Part shown: positions 15,328 to 21,609 of the stretch, piece after piece
Layout of the letters: each line of letters starts with the position of its first letter
Position numbering within the stretch: position 1 is the stretch's first letter
From: DAOUMU01 sp034409055
GTDB lineage: Bacteria; Chloroflexota; Anaerolineae; 4572-78; J111
Assembly: GCA_034409055.1 (NCBI GenBank)
Contig: DAOUMU010000199.1
Span: 1-29,184, forward strand
Reading direction: 5' to 3'
Length of the DNA stretch: 29,184 nucleotides
Translations under genes and position numbers: made by a program
Notes under the pieces: generated by a model
Databases searched by the model: none
Told to the model about the DNA's origin: nothing
Seen by the model: only the letters and a program-made list of their open reading frames with translations

Positions 15328-15871
15328 TGATTTCCAACCTACTTTTGAACGGTAAAAAGGTCATAAAGTCGGCGTGATGAACAATGTAGGCCTCGGTGGT
15401 GCGCTTAATCAGGTCGCCCTCGGCGGCATGGGCGGCGATGATGTGGCACACCTCGGCCGGAACACCACACGCTTCTGCCAGCGAGACGCCGGAGAATGGG
15501 TGTCGCAAATATTTGCCGTATGCGCCCTGAATGGAGTTGCCGTTCTCGTCCAGTTCGTACTCCAGCAGCTTGCCCACGTCGGCCAAAATTGCGCCGGCAA
15601 TGACCACGTCCATGTTGATGGGTAGGTCATCCTTAAAGAATTCTATCATTTTCAACGCGCTCTCTTTGGCTACATGTACCACGGCCCGTTTATGAGTCAT
15701 AAAACTGACCTGCAAATCGGGGCCGGCCAGCAGGGTGAAGGGAATGCGCTGCAAATCTTCGGCGCTTAAAACGCTTTTTTCCAGAGCCAGCTCCCAGGTT
15801 TTGGTTGTTTTTGCCCTGAGATCGTCGTCTTCAATCCAGTCCAATTCAGGCCAGAGTTCTTTGATGTTCAT
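15320..15871 (-). CDS. HD-domain-like protein with an altered HD motif
   Basis: Translation from the ATG at 15871 gives 183 residues; GAGGAG lies seven bases upstream, whereas the longer frame to 15937 would begin inside repeats. The helical HD fold is suggested by His66 (VVHVAKE), AILADVGKLLEY (95-106), RHPFSG (His124), AAHAAEGD (His148) and VHHADF (165-169). In active metal-dependent phosphohydrolases the second motif is HD; here it reads Ala-Asp. Metal binding may be weakened or arranged differently. The last residues are encoded next to the heptad array, so the C-terminus may have been extended or shifted by it. It lies between the dehydrogenase and four-helix genes. The substrate is unknown. 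Confidence 0.75.
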   Translation of the reverse strand: MNIKELWPELDWIEDDDLRAKTTKTWELALEKSVLSAEDLQRIPFTLLAGPDLQVSFMTHKRAVVHVAKESALKMIEFFKDDLPINMDVVIAGAILADVGKLLEYELDENGNSIQGAYGKYLRHPFSGVSLAEACGVPAEVCHIIAAHAAEGDLIKRTTEAYIVHHADFMTFLPFKSRLEISG

Positions 15872-15892
15872 TGTTTGTCTCCTCTTAGGTTT

Positions 15893-15963
15893 GGAGATTG
15901 GAGACTGGAGATTGGAGATTAAAGCCCAATAGCCCAACCCAATCTCCTAATCTCCCAATCTCC
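15893..15963. repeat. Inverted GGAGATT heptad arms
   Basis: Four plus-strand units (GGAGATT, GGAGACT, GGAGATT, GGAGATT; 15893-15920) face AATCTCC, TAATCTCC and CAATCTCC (15941-15963), giving a hairpin with a 20-bp loop. The right arm ends on the stop codon of the dehydrogenase gene (15963). The left arm ends about 14 bp from the HD-like gene's ribosome-binding site. Confidence 0.85.
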
Positions 15964-17150
15964 TACTTTAGCCTTTCAATTATCGCATCTGTCATTTGCA
16001 TAGTAGACGCCACGCCTTGCTCAACCACCTCCGGCGAGCCGCGCAGTTTCATCATATCGTAGCTTCTGACCTGGCCTTCTTCCACCACCCCGGCGATGGC
16101 GCTGCGGATTTTGGCGGCTTTTTCCGTTTCGTCCAGGTGATCGAGCATCATACAGGCGGAGAGGATCATGGCAATGGGGTTGACAATGGGGGTTTCATAC
16201 CCGGCGTATTTGGGCGCGGAACCGTGGGTTGGCTCAAACACGGCCACTTCCTGGCCGACATTCGCGCTGCAGGCAAAGCCCAGCCCGCCGACCAGCCCGG
16301 CAAAGCCATCGGAGATGATATCGCCGAACATATTGCCGGCCACAATTATCCCGTAATCTTCCGGATTTTTGGTCAGCCACATCATCTGGGCATCGATGTT
16401 GGTATCCCACAAGGCAATACCATCGTATTCTTTGGCTATCTCTTTACCCACGGCCAGCATCATGCCGGAGGTTTCGCGGATGACGTTGGGTTTTTCGCAC
16501 ACCGTCACCGATTTGTAGCCAAACTTTTTGGCGTGCTCAAAGGCAGCCCGGACAATGCGCGTGGTGGCTTTTTTGGTAAAAATGCGGGTGGAGACGGCCA
16601 ACTCTTCACGCGGGGCGTCGGCGAATTTTTTGAATTTGGGATGGGTCAACAGGGCATTGTAGACCTGGTCGGGCGGGTTGGTCCACTCCACACCACCATA
16701 CAGCCCTTCCGTGTTCTGGCGGAGAACGACCACATCAACTTCCGGCTCTTCGACGGTATTTCCCGGTCCTTTTCTAATGAAGTTGAGAGGGTTGCCCTTG
16801 AAAGTTTTGCACGGTCGAGCGCAGATATCAAGATTAAAGTGCTGTCGCAAACCAACAATGGGACTGTAGTAAACATAGCCTTTACCTTTGAGTTCCGGGG
16901 CCAGTTCCGCATCCGCATCGGCTTTGGGCTTGGAAGTGATGGCCCCAAAGAGGCCAATTTTATGCTCCGCTAACAGGTCCAGGGTGCGCTGGGGCAGGGG
17001 ATTACCCTGGGTACACCAAAACTCCCAGCCAATATCGGCGTGGACATAGTCGGCCTCAAAACCAACGGCGTCTAACACCCTGATGGCTTCCGGTAATACA
17101 GTTTTACCAATCCCGTCACCGGGCATCGATACGATAGTTCTTTTGGACAT
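15963..17150 (-). CDS. Isocitrate/isopropylmalate-family dehydrogenase
   Basis: This 395-residue beta-decarboxylating dehydrogenase oxidises a 2-hydroxy-3-carboxylic acid to a 2-oxo acid plus CO2, or the reverse. Visible residues are the N-terminal GDGIG, Arg144 in RQNTEGLYGG (RENTE in most members), Lys220 in CEKPNV, and metal-binding Asp253, Asp277 and Asp281 (GNMFGDIISD). The cofactor loop reads EPTHGSAPKYAG. Lys314-Tyr315 match the pair that binds the NADP phosphate in E. coli isocitrate dehydrogenase, so NADP is predicted. The ATG at 17150 has AGGAGG. Context with aconitase-type subunits and a citrate-lyase-type enzyme favours isocitrate, homoisocitrate or a methyl homologue over isopropylmalate. 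Confidence 0.9.
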   Translation of the reverse strand: MSKRTIVSMPGDGIGKTVLPEAIRVLDAVGFEADYVHADIGWEFWCTQGNPLPQRTLDLLAEHKIGLFGAITSKPKADADAELAPELKGKGYVYYSPIVGLRQHFNLDICARPCKTFKGNPLNFIRKGPGNTVEEPEVDVVVLRQNTEGLYGGVEWTNPPDQVYNALLTHPKFKKFADAPREELAVSTRIFTKKATTRIVRAAFEHAKKFGYKSVTVCEKPNVIRETSGMMLAVGKEIAKEYDGIALWDTNIDAQMMWLTKNPEDYGIIVAGNMFGDIISDGFAGLVGGLGFACSANVGQEVAVFEPTHGSAPKYAGYETPIVNPIAMILSACMMLDHLDETEKAAKIRSAIAGVVEEGQVRSYDMMKLRGSPEVVEQGVASTMQMTDAIIERLK

Positions 17151-17173
17151 TATTCCTCCTGAGCATCTTTATA

Positions 17174-17223
17174 TTTACGATTTTGGATTTTGGATTTACG
17201 ATTTGGATGACAAAAAATCGTAA
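17174..17223. repeat. Heptad array TTTACGA/TTTTGGA with short inverted arm
   Basis: Units TTTACGA, TTTTGGA, TTTTGGA, TTTACGA and TTTGGAT (17174-17208) are followed by an inverse AAATCGTAA (17215-17223). The same AATCGTA/AATCCAA units occur at 1739-1780, 15 kb away. The array lies between the SDR stop (17228) and the dehydrogenase ribosome-binding site. Confidence 0.8.
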
Positions 17224-17227
17224 CTTC

Positions 17228-17932
17228 CTACACTGACCGGGTAATACCACCATCTATCCGGATATTTTGCCCGGTGATGTAACCGGCGTCCGTCGAAACC
17301 AGAAACAGGACGGTTTTGGCAATTTCGGTCACGCTACCATAACGGCCCATCGGAATCCGGGTTATATTTTCCACAGATTCGGGGTAGCTGTCGATAAAGC
17401 CCGGCAAAACGTTGTTCATTCGTATGCCGTCCGGGGCGTAGCGGTCTGCGTACAGCTTGGTGAAACTGGCCAGTGCAGCTCGAAGACTGCACGATACCGG
17501 AAAGGCTGCATCCGGTTCAAACGCGGCAAAGGTTGAGATGTTGACGATAGCCCCACCGCCTTGCTTTTGCATAATAGGTGTCACCAGCCGGGCCATACGG
17601 ACGACATTGAGCATGACTATATCCAGACCCAGGTGCCAATCTTCATCAGAAATCTCCAGCAGAGGCCCTTTTGGCGGGTGGCCGGTATTGTTAATTAAGG
17701 CATCGATGCGACCATAGGCGTCCATAGTACGCTTAACCAGCGTTTCAAGATGGCCCACGTCGGTAACAGAGCCGGTGAGGCCAATGCCGTTGAGTTCACC
17801 GGCCAGCCTCTCTGCGCCGCCGCCGTTAGACATTAAGGCTACGTGATAATCGTTAGCGGCTAATTCTTTAGCAATAGCGGCCCCTATTCCCTGGCCTGCC
17901 GCCGTGATAATGGCTACTTTTTTGTTTGTCAT
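17228..17932 (-). CDS. Atypical SDR protein with Ser/Arg in place of Tyr/Lys
   Basis: This 234-residue Rossmann protein has a cofactor loop AAGQGIG (11-17) and NNTGHPP (81-87) in the NNAG position. Ser133 lies where the catalytic serine is expected, but the Y-x-x-x-K positions are Ser147 and Arg151 (SCSLR). The C-terminal GYITGQNIRIDGG is the normal SDR ending. It shares the N-x-G-x-PP and S-x-S-L-R features with the SDR at 8484-9281 though otherwise divergent. It may bind a dinucleotide without classical reduction, or use other residues. The ATG at 17932 has AAGAGA upstream. It lies between citF and the dehydrogenase gene. Confidence 0.87.
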   Translation of the reverse strand: MTNKKVAIITAAGQGIGAAIAKELAANDYHVALMSNGGGAERLAGELNGIGLTGSVTDVGHLETLVKRTMDAYGRIDALINNTGHPPKGPLLEISDEDWHLGLDIVMLNVVRMARLVTPIMQKQGGGAIVNISTFAAFEPDAAFPVSCSLRAALASFTKLYADRYAPDGIRMNNVLPGFIDSYPESVENITRIPMGRYGSVTEIAKTVLFLVSTDAGYITGQNIRIDGGITRSV

Positions 17933-17971
17933 AGAAATGTCTCTTAATTTAGAGATGTTGTGAATTAAAAA

Positions 17972-17985
17972 GTGAAACGTGAAAC
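17972..17985. repeat. Two tandem GTGAAAC heptads
   Basis: GTGAAAC occurs twice in tandem (17972-17985) in the roughly 110-bp spacer between the citF stop and the SDR start. It is the shortest heptad run in the cluster and has no clear inverse arm. Confidence 0.5.
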
Positions 17986-18045
17986 GTAAGGAATCCGCTG
18001 GTTGAGCTGGTTAATAAATCTCATAACCGGATTGACCTTCTGACA

Positions 18046-19602
18046 TTACTCTTTTACCTGCCTGACCACATCTATCACCGTGCCGTCAACCCACTTGATG
18101 ACGGCGACGATTTTATCTGTAAACTCGGCGGGTTTGGGGTTGCCGCAGATTTTTTCGGCTTCTTCCTTTAGCTCGTGAATGGTTTTGAGGGGCAGGCCGG
18201 AATCTTTAACCGCTGCCAGCAAATCGGTGCGGCGGGGGTTGATGGTAATGCCCCGTTCGGTGACAATCACGTCTATCAGCTCGCCCGGCCCGCAGATGGT
18301 AGTCACTTCATCGCGGATAACGGGGATACGGTCCCTGAAAAGAGGAATGGGCAGGATGACGTTTTTGCCAAAGAGACAGTTTTGCCAGCCGCCGATGCCG
18401 TGCAGCAGGTAGCCGTCGGAGTGGGTGACCACGTTGGCGTTGAAGTTGACATCAACTTCGGTCGCGCCCAGGATGACCACATCCACCAGCGAGGCGAAAT
18501 TGCCCTTGCCGTGGTAGTTATAGCTAGTAAAGGGGCTGGTGTTGACGTGATTAGGGTTGTCTCGCATCGAGCGGACGCCGTCCAGGTCAAAGGTCTGCCC
18601 GTCTAAAATGTACTCAACCAGGCCCTCTTCCAGCATGTCGACGATGTACTTGTTGCTCCCGGCCCTGGCAAAGCGCGCTTTAATCCCCCGCTCACGCATA
18701 ATATCGCCAAAGTAGTTGCCAATGGCCAGCGATGTGCCCCCCGCGCCGGCCTGAAAAGAGAAGCCCTCTTGAATGATGCCGGCCGCGTCGCAGAATTTGG
18801 CCGTTAGCTCGGCAATGTAAAGCCGGTCTGGGCTTTTGGTGATGCGGGTGGTGCCGGACACAATCCTTTCGGGGACGCCGATTCTATCCATTTCGACCAC
18901 GTAATCCACGTAATTGCCGTGAATTTGCCAGGGGATGCAGGGAAACGGCACCAGGTTGTCGGTGACGACAATCACTTTGTGGGCGTACTGGGAATCGGCC
19001 AGGGCAAAGCCCAGCAGGCCGCAGGCAGAGGGGCCGGTGACGCCGTTGGCGTTGCCAAAGGGGTCGGCGGTAGGGGCGGCAATGACGGCGATGTCAATCT
19101 GTACTTCGCCATCCTGCACGGCCTGATAACGCCCGCCGTGCGAGCGAAGGACGCCCGCCCCTTTCATCTTGCCCTGCGAGGCAAACCGTCCCAGCGGGCC
19201 GTTCATACTGCCCTCGATGTGGTGAACGGTGCCATCTGTCAGGTATTCCGTAATCGGCTCGTGGCATGGGAAGGAGGCGGAGGGGAACCAGACCAGGTCT
19301 TTGACCCCCAACTCGGCGGCGATTTTGAAAATCCGGTTGGCAACCAGGTCGCCATCTCTAAAGTGGTGATGGGTGGAGATGGTCATCCCGTCTTTCAATC
19401 CGGCCTTAATCAGGGCCGCTTTCAGATCGGGCAGCCGTTTATCGCCGTCGTCGGGGTAGTCGGCGCAGGTGGCGATGGGTGGGGTATATTTTCTACCGGC
19501 GGGTTTGTATTGGCGCACCCCCATAAACGGCGTGACCGGCTGGCCGTTGATTTCGGTGGGTATCATTCTACCGACAGCGTTTTTAACAAATTCAGTCATC
19601 AT
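18046..19602 (-). CDS. citF: Citrate lyase alpha subunit (acetyl-ACP:citrate CoA-transferase type)
   Basis: This protein of about 518 residues aligns from end to end with E. coli CitF by memory: FRDGDLV, RSHGGRYQAVQDGE, DPFGNANGVTG, EGFSFQAGAGG, NPNHV, ITINPRR and the ending DGTVIDVVRQVKE are all family landmarks. The alpha subunit swaps the acetyl group on the acyl-carrier subunit for the substrate, forming the carrier thioester that the beta subunit cleaves. The start is taken at the ATG at 19602, six bases from GGAAGG; ATGs at 19608 and 19599 are alternatives. The gene overlaps the end of the CitD-CitE gene by 11 bases, so the subunits are translationally coupled. Citramalate or a citrate homologue could be the real substrate. 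Confidence 0.95.
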   Translation of the reverse strand: MMTEFVKNAVGRMIPTEINGQPVTPFMGVRQYKPAGRKYTPPIATCADYPDDGDKRLPDLKAALIKAGLKDGMTISTHHHFRDGDLVANRIFKIAAELGVKDLVWFPSASFPCHEPITEYLTDGTVHHIEGSMNGPLGRFASQGKMKGAGVLRSHGGRYQAVQDGEVQIDIAVIAAPTADPFGNANGVTGPSACGLLGFALADSQYAHKVIVVTDNLVPFPCIPWQIHGNYVDYVVEMDRIGVPERIVSGTTRITKSPDRLYIAELTAKFCDAAGIIQEGFSFQAGAGGTSLAIGNYFGDIMRERGIKARFARAGSNKYIVDMLEEGLVEYILDGQTFDLDGVRSMRDNPNHVNTSPFTSYNYHGKGNFASLVDVVILGATEVDVNFNANVVTHSDGYLLHGIGGWQNCLFGKNVILPIPLFRDRIPVIRDEVTTICGPGELIDVIVTERGITINPRRTDLLAAVKDSGLPLKTIHELKEEAEKICGNPKPAEFTDKIVAVIKWVDGTVIDVVRQVKE

Positions 19603-20809
19603 CCTCATCCTTCCAATCTGCGGCTAATTTGCCCAATTTAATAGCCAAATCTATGGTATGCAGCGCCCGTTTGACCACGGGCGGGTCGATCATTTTGGAG
19701 CCAATGGACACCACCCCCAACCCCTTGGCCGTGGCTTCGTCAAAGGCTTTGACAATCTTTTGCGCCTTTTCGATTTCTTGCTCGTTGGGCGCGTAGGCTT
19801 CGTGAATAACCTTGATTTGGCGGGGATGGATACAGCCCATACCATCAAAGCCCAATGCCTTTGACTCCAGCACCACGTCATGCAAAGCCTCCATATCCGA
19901 CACGTCGGAGAAGACCGAGTCAATCGGTTGAATCCCGGCGGCTCTGGCGGCATTGACCAGTTGGCTGCGGGCAAAGAAGGATTCGTGTCCTTCTTTGGTG
20001 CGCGACGCGCCCAAGTCGGCGGTGTAGTCTTCCAGGCCAATGGCCAGGGCCACCACATTTTTCGACGCGGCGGCTATCTGGTAAGCGTTGACCACGCCCA
20101 ACGCGCTCTCAATAATCGGCATCAGGTAGATGGGTTGGGTCACGCCCTGCCGCGTGGCGATTTCCGCAATTTTTTCATCGACCTGCTTCACCTGGTCGGC
20201 GGTTTCGCACTTGGGGATCAGAATCAGGTTCACGTTGTGGGGCACGATATAGGCCAGGTCATCCAATCCCCTTGGAATCTGGTTGATGCGGACCATCCGC
20301 TCCGCACCGTAAAAGTCAACCTGGCGCAGGGCGTTTCTGACCAGCAGCCGGGCTTCATCCTTTTTGGCCGGGGCGACCGAGTCTTCCAGGTCGAGGATGA
20401 TGCCGTCCGGCTGGTGGATGCCCGCGTTGAGCATCAGCTTGGGAGTGTTACCGGGCAGGTACAGCCGGGAGCGGCGATAGCGATCCCTCTGGGTCTGGTA
20501 TTGATTTTCGGGGATGAGGTCCGGCCAATACTCTTGGTCGGTTTCGATACATTGCTTGATAGCCGCTTCTATTCTGGCGGCCAGGACAAAGGAGAGCGCG
20601 CCGCTGTCTTCAATCTGGAGTTTGGCGTTTTCAATCTCGAAATGGGCCAACACCTCTTTAGCTAACGCGATGATGGAATCGCCGTACATCGCTCCCACTT
20701 TGCTTTTGAGGTCTATCTCCAGGCCGCCGCTTTCAGTTAATTCAAGGGTCACAAAACAGTCCGAGCGGACGTCTGGACCTTTATTTCCGACAGTGCTTTT
20801 TTTGCTCAA
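19592..20809 (-). CDS. Citrate lyase acyl-carrier (gamma) and beta subunits fused: CitD-CitE
   Basis: This 405-residue fusion has a CitD-like carrier in residues 1 to about 95: a DVRSDCFV segment followed by GLEIDLKSKVGAMYGDSI and the terminal DSGALSFVLAARIEA, with Ser16 as the likely prosthetic-group site. CitE begins near 112 with RRSRLYLPGN and shows ILDLEDSVAP, MVRINQ, GLEDYTADLG and GCIHPRQI of the TIM-barrel lyase. In most citrate lyases these are two genes (citD, citE). Together with CitF it would cleave a hydroxytricarboxylate to acetate and a 2-oxo acid. The start is a TTG with AGGAGG about six bases upstream. No citC, citX or citG for carrier activation is present in the window. The acidic tail DEDDD overlaps the citF start. 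Confidence 0.93.
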   Translation of the reverse strand: MSKKSTVGNKGPDVRSDCFVTLELTESGGLEIDLKSKVGAMYGDSIIALAKEVLAHFEIENAKLQIEDSGALSFVLAARIEAAIKQCIETDQEYWPDLIPENQYQTQRDRYRRSRLYLPGNTPKLMLNAGIHQPDGIILDLEDSVAPAKKDEARLLVRNALRQVDFYGAERMVRINQIPRGLDDLAYIVPHNVNLILIPKCETADQVKQVDEKIAEIATRQGVTQPIYLMPIIESALGVVNAYQIAAASKNVVALAIGLEDYTADLGASRTKEGHESFFARSQLVNAARAAGIQPIDSVFSDVSDMEALHDVVLESKALGFDGMGCIHPRQIKVIHEAYAPNEQEIEKAQKIVKAFDEATAKGLGVVSIGSKMIDPPVVKRALHTIDLAIKLGKLAADWKDEDDD

Positions 20810-20833
20810 GGTTCCCTCCTGAATAGAAAATAT

Positions 20834-20847
20834 AAATTAGAAATTAG
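20834..20847. repeat. Short heptad arm AAATTAG x2
   Basis: Two AAATTAG units (20834-20847) are the inverse of the CTAATTT array at 21007-21055. Between the two arms lies the structured element at 20849-20982. Confidence 0.6.
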
Positions 20848-20848
20848 A

Positions 20849-20982
20849 CTCAGTAGATCCAATTTTCAAGCTCGGAGCGGACCAGTGCGAAGACCTGTGC
20901 AGCTCCGCTGCCTCCCCGTGGGACAGTCCGCGTTTTGGCCGCTGGACTATGGTCCAGCTAGAGCAAATTTGGATGTACTGAG
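20849..20982. repeat. Multi-stem structured element nested between heptad arms
   Basis: Outer arms CTCAGTAGATCCAATTTT (20849-20866) and AAATTTGGATGTACTGAG (20965-20982) pair at 16 of 18 positions. Inside, GCGGAC (20877-20882) pairs with GTCCGC (20926-20931), and GCTGGAC (20941-20947) with GTCCAGC (20952-20958) around a 4-nt loop. No open frame is present. It lies in the 233-bp spacer between the LeuD-like and CitD-CitE genes. It could be a structured leader RNA of the lyase genes, a small RNA or a MITE. Confidence 0.6.
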
Positions 20983-21006
20983 ACTGTGTGACATGTTTCC
21001 AGGATG

Positions 21007-21055
21007 CTAATTTCTAATTTCTCACTTCTAATTTCTTACTTCTCATTTCTGATTT
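21007..21055. repeat. Heptad array CTAATTT x7, running into the LeuD 3' end
   Basis: Seven units in perfect register (CTAATTT, CTAATTT, CTCACTT, CTAATTT, CTTACTT, CTCATTT, CTGATTT) span 21007-21055. The LeuD-like stop codon (21043) lies inside the array, so its last residues (NQK) are encoded by repeat units. Confidence 0.88.
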
Positions 21056-21561
21056 TTAGTTTGTTTTTGAGCCGCCAGTTGCTGGCGTGTGTAGTTGATT
21101 AACCCCCCGGCTTCAACAATGGCCAGGACGTTGGCCGGAAGAGGGGGGAAGCGAAACGTGCCGGCCGCGCACCAAATTTCGCCGGTTTCCATGTCGATTT
21201 CAACCGCCTCGCCATCTTGAATGGCCTCGACGGCTTCCGGGCAGGTCAGGGCCGGCAGGGCGCTGTTGATGCAGTTGCGGCCATAGATGCGGGCAAATGA
21301 ACGGGCCACAATCGCGCCCAGGCCGGCTTCTTTGAGGCAGGTGACGGCCTGCTCCCGGGAACTGCCGTTGCCCCAGTTTTTGCCGGCTACAATGATATCG
21401 CCCGGCTGGACTTCTTTGGCAAAGCGGGGGTCCAGGTCTTCCAGGGCGTATTGGGGCATCTCCTTTGGATCGCTAACGGTGTAGGTGTATTTGCCCGGAA
21501 AGATTACGTCTGTGTTTACATCGTCGCCGTATTTCCACACACGACCTTTGATTGTTGTCAT
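21043..21561 (-). CDS. Aconitase-family small subunit (LeuD/homoaconitase type)
   Basis: This 172-residue swivel domain pairs with the large subunit at 13577. Typical motifs are DDVNTDVIFPGKY (13-25), GKNWGNGSSREQA (60-72, with the substrate-binding SSR) and ARSFARIYGRN. In archaeal and Thermus enzymes a loop after the IIP motif (about YLRT for homoaconitase, YLVYT for isopropylmalate isomerase, from memory) sets specificity. Here it reads YTYT (25-28) followed by an extra residue, matching neither. The ATG at 21561 has GGAGG. The last three residues come from the heptad array. Being separated from its partner by the lyase, SDR and dehydrogenase genes suggests a rearranged operon. Confidence 0.9.
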   Translation of the reverse strand: MTTIKGRVWKYGDDVNTDVIFPGKYTYTVSDPKEMPQYALEDLDPRFAKEVQPGDIIVAGKNWGNGSSREQAVTCLKEAGLGAIVARSFARIYGRNCINSALPALTCPEAVEAIQDGEAVEIDMETGEIWCAAGTFRFPPLPANVLAIVEAGGLINYTRQQLAAQKQTKNQK

Positions 21562-21609
21562 ATTTCCTCCATTTGGTTATCTAAAAGGCTCAGAAATTTG
21601 TTACATCGC

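Noticed and set aside
15996..16973. Long plus-strand open frame (325 codons)
   Set aside because: It lies entirely antisense to the dehydrogenase gene, whose family motifs are complete; its His/Gly/Phe-rich product is typical of a GC-codon shadow.
13577..17150. Ordinary leucine biosynthesis cluster (leuBCD)
   Set aside because: There is no leuA, the subunits are separated by citrate lyase genes, and the dehydrogenase has an isocitrate-dehydrogenase-like NADP loop (PKY).
18919..20665. Two long plus-strand frames (18919-19641 and 19880-20665)
   Set aside because: Both are antisense to citF and citDE, which align with known families throughout; no ribosome-binding sites or protein motifs support them.
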